51,525 bases of DNA, taken from the NCBI GenBank assembly GCA_005792545.1, contig SXRM01000350.1:1-51525 (forward strand). Direction: 5' to 3'. The DNA comes from Pseudomonadota bacterium. GTDB taxonomy: Bacteria; Myxococcota_A; UBA9042. Below the pieces are notes generated by a model. It saw only the letters and a list, made by a program, of their open reading frames with translations. It was not told the DNA's origin and made no database searches. Position 1 is the first letter of the stretch, and every line of letters begins with the position of its first letter. Made by a program: the position numbers and the translations under genes. Shown one piece after another: positions 15,783 through 25,000 of this stretch.

Positions 15783-17732
15783 TTAACGGATGATGTCCCA
15801 CCACGACAGCTTGGGCGACGGCCCCATCTCCGGGTTGGTACCGCAGTGCACCTCGCCCAGGTTGATGTGGTAGCCGTACCAGTCGTCCACGTACTTGATC
15901 TTCATGCCGTTGCCGTCGTTGCCCAGACCGTGCTTGCTGGTGCCCAGGCGGTCGAGCAGGTCCTTCTCGAAGATGTCGATGCCATCGACGATGATGCCAA
16001 ACGGCTTGGGAATCATCGCGTGGTTGCCGATGACGAGGCAGTTGACCGTGCCGGGCTGCCAGGCGATTTTCTTGCTGCCTTCGGCTTCGGTCAGGAACGG
16101 CATCGACACCACTTCGTCGTCGTTGAGCTCCATCTCCGCTTTCATCTTGACCAGGTTGGCCTGCACCTTGACGTCGGCCTCTTGCGACCATTGCAAGATG
16201 TCCTGGTTCTTCAACACATCATCGACGGTTTGCTCCATCGACACCTGCTTATTGTTGACGTAGCCCTGGCGGCCAACGAACACTTTGGCCTTGCCAAAAC
16301 CGTCCGCCTGCGCCTTCTCGAACATGCCCTTGGCCATCTTGTTGTCGCCGAGCATCAGCTTCCAGCCGCGCGGCGTCTTGGCCGGCATGTAGCTGGAGAA
16401 CTCGTCGATGTGGCCGACGATGAGCCACGCCGAGTCGAGCTTCAAAGTTGGACCCTGCACGCGCTGAGCGTCGTACCAGTCCCAGGTCTCGGGCAGCACG
16501 CCCGAACCGGTGACGATGCGGCCGTGGTGGAAGTCGGCCTTGCTGGTGACGTAGGGCGGCACCAGGTCGTGGTTGCCGTGCGAATCATAGCTGCTGCCGC
16601 TGTTGGGCTTCTTGTACACGGCCAGGATCGCCTGGTCCTTGCCCAGCAGCGTTTTGCGCATCCACGCGATCGGCAGACCCTGGCCGCCGGCGTTGGCAAA
16701 GGGTCGCGCGTTGTACATGCGGTAGCCCTGTGGCTTGCCGTTCGGTCCCGGCATTTGCACCACGCCGGTCTGGTAGAAGTCCTGGGTCCAGCGGTCGGCA
16801 TACGACGCGGCTTCGTAGGTCTCATACACCGCCTTGCCGGAAAGCTGGCTGGCCGCGTCATCGAGATCGACATTGAACGGGTACGAGTTGCTGGTCTTGC
16901 CGTAGCGCAGCGAGCGCCACTTGTCGTGGTCGTGCAGGTTGCCAAGCAACAGCCACGCCGCCACGCGCATCTTGACGGTGTCGCTGCCATCGGGGGCGTC
17001 TTTGCTGGTCGCCGCCGAGCCGTCTGGCATCGTTACCTGGAGCTTAACCTCCACATCGCCACTCCACGAGCCCGCCGCCTGCGACATGCGCAACTGCTTG
17101 CCCTCGATGCGCAACTCGACGCCGGTGCGCAGCCAGTCGGCCTCAAATGCAAACTCGGGCAGCAGGGTGCACTCTTCGGGCTTGCCGCAGGCGCCAAACG
17201 AACCCGCGACCAGCGCCCAGTCCGCGCCCAATTTGACCCATACGCGCACCAGATCGGGCTTGTCGATGACGATCTTGCCCTTGGCGCCATCGGGGGCGCC
17301 CGGCCAAGGCCGCACGACAATAGGCGCGAGGTCGAGCGCGTCGTCGTCGCCGTTCACCACGTCGTCGAACCAGTCTTCGAGCTTATCGCCGTCGTCGTCG
17401 TCCAGGTTCGGCAGAAACACAGCGCCGAATTTCTGGTCGAACAGCGTCTCGTTGTCCTGGTCGGTCGGGTCGTCGAACTTGGCCACGCCGTCGCGGTTGG
17501 CATCGACCACCAGGTCGACCACCGGAATCTTGGGGTCGATCTTGGGCACATCGGGGGCAGCGTCTGCGGCAGTCGCTCCGTCCATCTTGGCGCCATCGGC
17601 AGCCACTGCCGCGTCGCTGCCAGCACCGCCAGTTGCGGTGCCACTGCCCGGCGTGTCCGTAGACGTGACGCAGCCGCCCAGCGCCGAAACCGCCAAGCCA
17701 GCGCACAGGGTTGCAAGAATAGGATTGCGCAT
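15783..17732 (-). CDS. Protein-arginine deiminase lipoprotein (vertebrate PAD type, PF03068)
   Basis: The 649-residue protein starts at the ATG at 17732, near GGTGG. Its lipoprotein signal ends ALGGC (Cys21) and an Ala/Asp linker follows. Residues 73-120 resemble the middle domain of animal PADs, with DANRDGVAKFDDP and an NLDDDDGD acidic site that are candidate Ca2+ ligands. The C-terminal catalytic domain is nearly textbook: DRWTQD (Asp318), GHIDEF (His441, Asp443), NCLVIGNHAMIPKPFG, and YHINLGEVHCGTN with nucleophile Cys630. These correspond to Asp350, His471, Asp473 and Cys645 of human PAD4. The enzymes convert peptidyl-arginine to citrulline. The N-terminal cupredoxin-like domain of animal PADs is replaced by the lipid anchor and linker, so the protein should act outside the inner membrane, where Ca2+ is available. 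It heads the transcript that includes the helical-repeat gene. Confidence 0.93.
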   Translation of the reverse strand: MRNPILATLCAGLAVSALGGCVTSTDTPGSGTATGGAGSDAAVAADGAKMDGATAADAAPDVPKIDPKIPVVDLVVDANRDGVAKFDDPTDQDNETLFDQKFGAVFLPNLDDDDGDKLEDWFDDVVNGDDDALDLAPIVVRPWPGAPDGAKGKIVIDKPDLVRVWVKLGADWALVAGSFGACGKPEECTLLPEFAFEADWLRTGVELRIEGKQLRMSQAAGSWSGDVEVKLQVTMPDGSAATSKDAPDGSDTVKMRVAAWLLLGNLHDHDKWRSLRYGKTSNSYPFNVDLDDAASQLSGKAVYETYEAASYADRWTQDFYQTGVVQMPGPNGKPQGYRMYNARPFANAGGQGLPIAWMRKTLLGKDQAILAVYKKPNSGSSYDSHGNHDLVPPYVTSKADFHHGRIVTGSGVLPETWDWYDAQRVQGPTLKLDSAWLIVGHIDEFSSYMPAKTPRGWKLMLGDNKMAKGMFEKAQADGFGKAKVFVGRQGYVNNKQVSMEQTVDDVLKNQDILQWSQEADVKVQANLVKMKAEMELNDDEVVSMPFLTEAEGSKKIAWQPGTVNCLVIGNHAMIPKPFGIIVDGIDIFEKDLLDRLGTSKHGLGNDGNGMKIKYVDDWYGYHINLGEVHCGTNPEMGPSPKLSWWDIIR

Positions 17733-17830
17733 GTGCCACCAGCGCGGCCAAGGGCCGCCCTTTGGATTTGTCTTCGCCGGCGAGGGCCCACCGGCAGGGC
17801 GCGGAAAGCTAGCCGTTGTCGGCCATCGGT

Positions 17831-17845
17831 GCAACCGTCGGTTGC
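17831..17845 (-). terminator. Hairpin downstream of the TULIP-like lipoprotein gene
   Basis: GCAACC-GTC-GGTTGC is a perfect 6-bp stem 19 bases beyond the minus-strand stop at 17864. No T-run follows, so it may only stabilise the 3' end or mark a Rho-dependent site. The rest of the 131-base gap before the PAD gene shows nothing recognisable. Confidence 0.4.
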
Positions 17846-17863
17846 GGTGCGCGGGCGCGAGGT

Positions 17864-20800
17864 CTACTTGACCTTGCCCTTGAGGTAGGTATAGCCGCCG
17901 TCGTTCACGATTGCCTGGACTTCGATGGCCAGCTTGGTGTTCTTGGGGATGGACGGCGACAGCGCCGACAGGTCCAGTTCTGGCAGCGGGAAGCCACCCA
18001 GGCCCGAACCCAGGCCTTCCAGAAGCTTGGGCACCATCATGGTCTTGATGAGCAGCGTAAAGACCTCTTTGAGTCCTTTGGCCTCGGCATTGATCTGGGT
18101 CACTTCCATCTCAATGATGTCGATGCCTTTGAGTGCAAAGCCGATTTCCTTTTGCTTGGTGGTCGGGTTCTCGACGGCTTTGAGTTCTGCGGAGGCCTGG
18201 AGCGTGACAAACATCCACAAGTCGACCGGCGTATCGCCGAGCTTCAACTTGGCGTGAAGCTTGAGGTCGCCGACCTGAAGCTTGAGCGTGCCGTCCTTGG
18301 CGAGGCAGGTGTTGAGCATTGGCTGCAGCAAGAAGTCGGTCTCGATCGACAGGTCGGAAACGCCATAGGTCGACAGGTCGACACTGCCCAGCGCCTCGGC
18401 GCCAATCGCCATCTTGAGCAGGCCGCCATTCCACAGCGCGTGCAGCAACTGGTTGACGAAGTCGTCGGCCAGGCCGACTTCAAGCGCATACTTCAGGCTC
18501 GGGTTGAAGATCTCTTTGCCGTTGGGCACCAGACAGCCGGCGCGGCCGATCGATCCGAGCACCGCGTGCTCCACTTTCTGGGGCGCCGTCATCGACGCAT
18601 CCAGGCCCGCCAGTACGCCCTCGCCGGCCTTGAACGTCAGCAGGCCCAGCACGCTATTGAGCTTGACCTTGACCTCGTCGCCCTTGCCGATAAAGGGCTT
18701 GAGCGGCAGCTCGGTGTTGAGCGCAAGGTTCTCAAAAGCGCTGCCCAGCGCGGCGCCCAACTGCTTCTGAATCTGGTCCTGCAAGACTTGTTCGATAAGC
18801 CCGGTAATCGCGCCACCGAGCAATTGCTGCACGATGTCGAGCAACAGGTTGACGGCACCGGCGACCAACTTGTCGAGCGGGTTCGGCAGGCTGTTGGCGC
18901 CAAGCTTGACCTTGAAATCCTGGATCTTGATCTTGGTGTTCTTGAGCGAACTGGTCACCTTCTTGGTCTTGGGGTCGAGCGCGAGCAACAAGTCCGTCTC
19001 GATGTTGACCCAGTCGCTGGTGGCGATGAACTCCTGCCAACCGGCCGTGCCGAAGGTATCGACGTTCATGCGCAACACGATCTCCAGGTTGTGGATCTTG
19101 GCCTTGATGTGCATGCCGCCGGCGATGACGGTAAAGCCAAGCTCCGGGTAGCCGCCGTTGATGCCCTTATCGCCAAAGGTGACCTTTTTGATGTCGACCG
19201 TCTTGACGGTAAAGATGCCGTTGATGCCCTGGTTGACCGCGATCGGTGCCCCGCCGACCAACGACTTGAGGTCCAAGGTGCCGAGCACGATTTCGGCCAC
19301 CGACGCCAAATCCTTGGGGGTGGTGTGGTTGTGCGGCGGTCCAGCGTCAATGGTGTTCTGCGACATCCAAAAGCCTATGCCGCTCGGCACATGCGCTGCG
19401 GCCGGCTTGGTGGTGTCGTTGGGGTACCACTTGGTCGAGTAGTAGTAGCTCTGTACGCCGGTCGACTTGTTGTCGTGCTCGTCCAGCGCCTCCCACAGCA
19501 GCACGTTCATGCCCGGCGCCGACGACACCACAAACGAGTAGGAGCCGTCGCTACCGACCTTGATTTGCTTGCCGTTGAGCACGAACGACTTGAGCGCGCT
19601 CAGCTCGTCGGCAGCGGTGCCCTTGACCGTCACGTCGGCGTCGCCGTCGCGGGTCTCGCCGCGCTTGGGCGTGGCGATGTAGACCAGTGGACCCGTCGAG
19701 TCGACCTTGAGCTTGACGCTGTCGCTGTTGCTGCCCGCAGCGGTCTTGAGCGTTGGATGGGTCCAGGTAAAGGTGACGTAGCCGTCTTTGAGCAGGTCCC
19801 AGCTCTTGCCGCCCGCGTTGGCTTTGGCCATGTCGGCCGGGTCGACGGTGACGCCGGACTCGATCGGCACCTTGGTCACGTTGCCGTACTTGTCCTCTTC
19901 AAGTGCGACGGTCTTGATCGTCTCTTCGGCTTTGTAGACTTTCTGCTCTGGCGTCACGCCCATCTTCCAGGCGACGGCCGGCGCCGGAGCGACCACCAGC
20001 TTGGCGGGCTGCTTGTCGGTCACGTCAGGCAGCGCGCACTTGACCTCGTAACTGCCGGCCTTGGTGCTGGTCAGCTTGGTGCCGGCAATCGTCAGCCCGG
20101 CAGGCACGTCGAGCGTGAAGTCGCCGCCGGTCGAGTTGCCGTAGGCGTCGTAGGCCGCGCACTTGACTTCGGCGCCCGCCTCGCCAGCTACGATCTCGCC
20201 GGGTGTAACGGTCGCCACGGTCTTGACTGGCTTGCCGGCGGTGACCTCGATATCGGCTGCGTTGACCACGACATTGGCCGCCATGTCCGGCAGCTTGCAG
20301 CGCAGCTGGCCTTTGCCGGCTTTCTGACCCTCGCCGCCCAAGGCATCGTCGAGCTTGGCCAGTTCGGGCGGTGTCGCGTCTACGGTGAACTTGTCGTCGT
20401 CCTTGCCAACCGCATTGCCGAACGCATCCTTGCCGGTGCAGGTGACCTGGAACTTGTCGCCGGAGCTGAGCTTGGCCGGAGCGACGCTGGTATGGATGGT
20501 GGTGGCAGCGCCCGCAACGACGACCAGCTGTGCCGGGCTGACATCGGTCAGCTTTTGGGCATTGTTTAGGGTGCAAGCGACGTTGTAGGTACCGGTGCGC
20601 TCCGGCTTGATGACCGCGCCCACGGTCTTGGTGCCGTCGGTCGGCGTTACCGCAAAGGTCGGCTTGGGAATCTTGACGTTGCCGGGCTGCGCCGTGCAGG
20701 TGACCGTGACATCGACGCCGGCCTTGGCCTTGGCGGCGCTCAGCACCGTCTCGACTTCCTTAAAGGTGTTGATCTGACCGGGCTGCAATCCGACCGCCAC

Positions 20801-20944
20801 CGACGGATCGACTGCCGACGGGCCAGAACCGGCGCCGTCGTCACTGCAGCTGACCAGCGCCGATGCCAGGCTGGCCACGGCAAGTGCGCCCAATGCGCGC
20901 GTTGAATTGGACAGCGTCACGGGGCGCGAGGGCGAGGGGCGCAT
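17864..20944 (-). CDS. Large lipoprotein with Ig-like domains and a C-terminal TULIP (BPI-like) domain
   Basis: The 1,026-residue protein starts at the ATG at 20944; a TTG two codons upstream is excluded by ribosome-binding-site spacing. The lipoprotein signal ends ALVSC (Cys33). About 450 residues of beta-sandwich character follow, with repeated sentences such as YNVACTLNN, YEVKCALPD and AYGNSTGG that suggest three to four Ig-like domains with paired Cys. The C-terminal half (from about residue 520) looks like a TULIP fold of the BPI/LBP/CETP type: amphipathic VQQLLGGAITGLIEQVLQDQ, then VNQLLHALWNGGLLKMAIG, and FPLPELDLSALSP near the end. TULIP proteins form a hydrophobic tunnel that binds lipid. 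This one may shuttle or sense lipids at the cell surface. The family call is from sequence character, not a search. Confidence 0.65.
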   Translation of the reverse strand: MRPSPSRPVTLSNSTRALGALAVASLASALVSCSDDGAGSGPSAVDPSVAVGLQPGQINTFKEVETVLSAAKAKAGVDVTVTCTAQPGNVKIPKPTFAVTPTDGTKTVGAVIKPERTGTYNVACTLNNAQKLTDVSPAQLVVVAGAATTIHTSVAPAKLSSGDKFQVTCTGKDAFGNAVGKDDDKFTVDATPPELAKLDDALGGEGQKAGKGQLRCKLPDMAANVVVNAADIEVTAGKPVKTVATVTPGEIVAGEAGAEVKCAAYDAYGNSTGGDFTLDVPAGLTIAGTKLTSTKAGSYEVKCALPDVTDKQPAKLVVAPAPAVAWKMGVTPEQKVYKAEETIKTVALEEDKYGNVTKVPIESGVTVDPADMAKANAGGKSWDLLKDGYVTFTWTHPTLKTAAGSNSDSVKLKVDSTGPLVYIATPKRGETRDGDADVTVKGTAADELSALKSFVLNGKQIKVGSDGSYSFVVSSAPGMNVLLWEALDEHDNKSTGVQSYYYSTKWYPNDTTKPAAAHVPSGIGFWMSQNTIDAGPPHNHTTPKDLASVAEIVLGTLDLKSLVGGAPIAVNQGINGIFTVKTVDIKKVTFGDKGINGGYPELGFTVIAGGMHIKAKIHNLEIVLRMNVDTFGTAGWQEFIATSDWVNIETDLLLALDPKTKKVTSSLKNTKIKIQDFKVKLGANSLPNPLDKLVAGAVNLLLDIVQQLLGGAITGLIEQVLQDQIQKQLGAALGSAFENLALNTELPLKPFIGKGDEVKVKLNSVLGLLTFKAGEGVLAGLDASMTAPQKVEHAVLGSIGRAGCLVPNGKEIFNPSLKYALEVGLADDFVNQLLHALWNGGLLKMAIGAEALGSVDLSTYGVSDLSIETDFLLQPMLNTCLAKDGTLKLQVGDLKLHAKLKLGDTPVDLWMFVTLQASAELKAVENPTTKQKEIGFALKGIDIIEMEVTQINAEAKGLKEVFTLLIKTMMVPKLLEGLGSGLGGFPLPELDLSALSPSIPKNTKLAIEVQAIVNDGGYTYLKGKVK

Positions 20945-20951
20945 CGGCAAA

Positions 20952-20956
20952 CTCCT
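20952..20956 (-). promoter_or_regulatory. Ribosome-binding site that fixes the TULIP-like lipoprotein start
   Basis: AGGAG on the minus strand lies seven bases before the ATG at 20944 but only one base before the alternative TTG at 20950. The ATG is therefore the start. The rest of the 162-base gap up to the aldolase stop shows nothing recognisable. Confidence 0.7.
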
Positions 20957-21106
20957 GCAAGAAAATGACGCGGCGGGGCGGCAGCGCGCGCGAAAGGGTA
21001 GCAGAAGTTTTGCGGTTGCGGCAGACGCAAAATGCCGCTGCGGGCGCCAACGCCCCAGGCCAGCGACGGTTTGCGCGCCCCACCCGGGTTGGCTGGACGG
21101 CGTCGC

Positions 21107-22033
21107 CTACTTGGCCGCTTTGTAGATGGCCATGACCTTGTGCAGCAAGTCGATGGCCTCGGCCTCTGGACGCTGGAAGGCGTTGCGACCCATGATCGAC
21201 CCAAAGCCGCCACCGTCGGCAATCCCCTGGATTTCTTGCAAGATGGCGTCGCTGCCCTTGGCTTCACCGCCCGAGAAGATGACGATCCGCCGGCCGCCAA
21301 ACGACGACTGCACCACGTGACGCACGCGTTCAGCCAGCGTCGCGACCGGGATTTGGTACTTCTCGTAGACCTTGCGCGCGGCGTCCTGCTCCAAGTGCGC
21401 GGTCGGCGGCTTGACCTTGATGATGTGCGAGCCCAGTTGGCAGGCGATCTGTGCGGCGTAAGCCGCGACGTCGATGCCAGTCTCGCCGTCTTTGCTGAGC
21501 TTGCCACCGCGCGGATACGACCACGTAACCACCACCAGCCCCTTGCGCTTGGCCTCTTCGGTCAGCTCGCGCAGGTCCTGGTACATGGTGTTGCGGTTGG
21601 CGCTGCCGGGGTAGATGGTGTAGCCGATGGCCGTGCAACCCAGGCGCAGGGCCTCGTCGACCGAACCGGTGATGGCCGAACAAGGCTCCGTCGGCCCACC
21701 CAGACTGTCGCTGTTGTTGAGCTTGAGGATGAGTGGCACCTGCCCGGCGTAGTCGGCAGCGCCGGCCTCGAGAAAGCCCAGCGGCGCGGCGTAGGCGTTG
21801 CAGCCGGCCTTGATGGCCAGTTCGAAGTGGTAGCGCGGATCATAGCCTGGGGCATTGGGCGCAAAGCTGCGCGCCGGACCGTGCTCGAAGCCCTGGTCGA
21901 CCGGCAGGATCACCATCTTGCCGGTGCCCTTGAGCGTGCCGTGGTTGAGCATGCGCACGAGGTTGGCGCGCACGCCGGGGTTGTCGGCTTGGTACCAGGA
22001 CAGGATTTCGCGAACGCGGCGAGACAGAGCCAT
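21107..22033 (-). CDS. fbaB: Class I fructose-bisphosphate aldolase, DhnA/FbaB type
   Basis: The 308-residue cytoplasmic enzyme starts at the ATG at 22033, seven bases after GGAGG. It cleaves fructose 1,6-bisphosphate to dihydroxyacetone phosphate and glyceraldehyde 3-phosphate, and works in reverse in gluconeogenesis, through a Schiff base on Lys. The chain carries the DhnA/FbaB family features VDQGFEHGP, KLNNSDSL, GCTAIGYTIYPGS and HIIKVKPP (Lys206 the likely Schiff-base residue), followed by the phosphate-binding IVIFSGGEAKG and GGGFGSIMGRNAFQRP. Length is normal for the family and no residue looks missing. Neighbouring genes encode envelope proteins, so no metabolic operon is evident. Confidence 0.95.
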   Translation of the reverse strand: MALSRRVREILSWYQADNPGVRANLVRMLNHGTLKGTGKMVILPVDQGFEHGPARSFAPNAPGYDPRYHFELAIKAGCNAYAAPLGFLEAGAADYAGQVPLILKLNNSDSLGGPTEPCSAITGSVDEALRLGCTAIGYTIYPGSANRNTMYQDLRELTEEAKRKGLVVVTWSYPRGGKLSKDGETGIDVAAYAAQIACQLGSHIIKVKPPTAHLEQDAARKVYEKYQIPVATLAERVRHVVQSSFGGRRIVIFSGGEAKGSDAILQEIQGIADGGGFGSIMGRNAFQRPEAEAIDLLHKVMAIYKAAK

Positions 22034-22087
22034 CAGAGTTCCTCCGTGTTTTGCAGTGGGACAGGGCGCGGGGCGGCACCAACAACG

Positions 22088-25000
22088 TCAGTACAGACCC
22101 ATCAGGCGCACAAAGAAGCCGCCGTCGTCGGCGGTGGTGCGAATGTCGCCAGCCGGGCCCTGCACGATCCGGCTGAAGTTGTAGCCGGCGCCCACGCGCA
22201 CGGCCTTGGCGAACAAGTAGGCCAACTCGACCAGCGCACCTTGCCGCGATTCTTGCACCAGCGGCGTCGTCAGGTAGCGCCACTCGCCGGCCAGATCCAG
22301 TTCTGGCGTCGCGTGCCAGCCCAGGCGCAGGATCGTCAGCAGCTTCTCGCTGGCGATGTCCAGCCCATAGTCGGCAAACCGCTCGGTACCGTACTGGTAG
22401 GCGATCTTGGGCGAGAACTGCAAGCGGTACGGCGCCTCGAACGCCGGCTCCAGGCTGGCGATCCACTTGTCGCTGTGCAGCTGCGCGCCCTGGTTGTCGT
22501 TGCTCGGCCGCTGCTCGACCAGGCGCGTGACCTTGCCTAGCATGTTCAGCCAGTTGCTGGTAATCGGGCGATAGGCCAGGGCCAACGTCGTCTCGATCGC
22601 CTCGGCCTCGACACGGTCGTTGGTCTGGTCCTGCGTGCGAGCGATGTGGGCCCGGCCGAACAGGGTCAGCTCCTTGCCCAGAGCCAACTGAGCATTGTTC
22701 AAGCTCAGCACCTGCGCCTTGCGCAGCCCGCCCGACGCACTGTCGCCTTCGTCGAGGCGGACTTCTTGCCGTGTCGTCGCTTTCCACCAGCTGCCGGCGA
22801 GCCACTCGGCGCCCACGCTCAGCGCATCGCGGCCAAGTGCCCCGGCCGGCCCGGTGAACACCTGCTGCCGCTCGTAGCCGGCGTCCAGTGTCAGCCCGCT
22901 GCCGAGCAGGAAGCGCTTGCCTACGCCCATGACTGCGCGATTCTGGGCGCCGGTGCCGAGCGCATCCATCTGGTATTCGGCGAACGCGCGGCTGGTCTGG
23001 TCCTTGCCGTAGCGCGCCTCAGCGCCCACCACGGTCGCGCTGGTCGGCCGGCCGGTCTGCAGAGTGTCTTCCAGCCGCTGCTGGGCGTAGAGCGAGGTGT
23101 CCTTGTCGATCCAAGTGCGCAGGCCGGCGGCGGTCGAGTTCTGTCCAGCCCAACCCAAGCGCTCCGACAGCGTCAGCGCCAGCGTCTTGTCGAGCTTATA
23201 CTCGGCGCCAAAGGCCGAGATCAGCCGGTCACCCCAGCTGCGCACGAGCGCCGGGTCGCCCATCGCCACCACTTGCTGGTCCAAACGCAGCGTCAGACGG
23301 TCGGTCGCGCGCCAGGCAAGGCCCGCGCTCGCGCCCGCCGCGTGATGGCCCGCAGTCGTCTGGTTGGCGGGGTCCAGCGACAATCCCCACGAAGCTGCAA
23401 CGTTGCTGGTCCAGCGCGGGTCGATCTTGTGGGTGTCTTGGACCACCAGGCTGTGGCGGTTCAGCGCCGCAAACGCGCTCGCCGCCGGCGGGGTGTACAA
23501 GCCCACGCCGCTGAACAGACTGGCCTGAGCGTCGCTGAGCAACCCGTCGTAGCGGATCGTCAAGGCGTTGCGCGGGCTGACCACCAAATTGACGTCGCCG
23601 CCAAAGCGCTGCTGGGCTTGCTGCGCGACGACGCCGCCCGTCTGCAAGCCTGGGGCGACCCACTGCCACCACGCGCGCAGTCGGCCCGGTCCGGCTCCGG
23701 CGAGATCCACAGGCGTTTCACCCTTGGGCAGTGCGGCCGGCTCAGCTTTGCTGCCAAAGTCGCCAAGGTTGACGTCGATCTGCGCCTTGACGCCGTGACC
23801 TTGAGTGGGCTGCGCCAGGGGCGATGCGCCCTTGGGCGCGGCAAACGACAGGCCGCCATCGTCGGAGACCGACAGTTGGGTGTCGCGGCTCTGGGTGTAG
23901 GCCCACTCGACGCTGGCCTTGCTGGTCTGGCCGAGCTTGACCGTGAGATCGGCGCCGACCGCGCGATAGGCAGCCGCCGTCTCGCCGCGACCTTCTTGCA
24001 CGTAGCTGGCGCCGACACTGACCGCGCCGCCGGCCGCACTCTGCCGGACTTGACCGCCAAAGGCCGCGTCGTCGCCGCTGACTGCGCCGCGGGACTCGTA
24101 CAGGACCTCCAGCGTCACCGGCTGACCGTTCCAGGTCGCGTGCTGACCGCCGAGCGCCATCTGACCGAGCGCCAGGCCGCCGTCGACCGCGCTGGTCACC
24201 GGCGACTTGAACAGCAGGCGACCTTCGCGGTAGTCGATGGTGTAGTCGTTGTTGCGCGCTTGCGGCAGCCGCATGAGCTCAAGGCCGCTTTGGCGGTCGC
24301 GCACGACAAGTTCAATGCGCTCACTGCCCTCGATGACATCGCGCGCCGACAGGTAGTACAGCGAGCCACCGGTGCCGCGCAGCACGTCGCTGCGCCGCGC
24401 AATCAGCCGATCCTGCTGAGCGCCAAAGGCAATGACCTTGGTGTCCTCGCCGGCGACCAGCTTGGGCCGCAGCTCCATGCGCGCGCCGTACAGCGCCCGA
24501 TCGTACCGCAGGAGCTCAATGCCCTGGACTTGGGCGCGCAGGTTGCCGACTTGCAGCTTGCCCTGCTCGGCCTCGACCAGCACGTACAACTTGCCGCGCG
24601 ACTGCACGTCTTGGGTCTGCGGCGAGGCGTCGCCGTAGACCGGGTAGAAGCGGGTCGGATCCAGCAAGTTGGTGGCGAAATCGCCGAGCTGCGGGTTCTT
24701 GGTGGTGTCCAAGTGCGCGGTGAACTGCAGGTCCTTGAGGCCAAGGTATTGCCCGGCGACGCGGCCCTTGGCGTACAGAGCGCCGCGACCGAGCAACTGC
24801 GCGCTGCCGACCTGCCAAGCGCCGTTGACCCAGCCGAGGTTGCCGCCGTCGCGCTCGATGTCGACCAGGTGGGCGGCGACGTGGCTGGCCGAGGTGTCGG
24901 CGATCGCCAGCAAGAACAGCGCACGGTCCTTGACGGTGACATTGCGCTGCAACGTCGCCTTGTTGCCGCGCGGGTCTGTGCTGGTCATGGTCAGCGTGCT

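Noticed and set aside
14724-16191. A frame extending the helical-repeat protein far upstream, into the PAD gene
   Set aside because: It overlaps the catalytic end of the PAD gene, and the ATG at 15723 has both a ribosome-binding site and a signal peptide.
17816-20569. A plus-strand open frame of about 900 codons opposite the TULIP-like gene
   Set aside because: High GC content keeps antisense frames open. The minus-strand protein has a signal peptide, a good ribosome-binding site and domain structure, and the plus frame has none of these.
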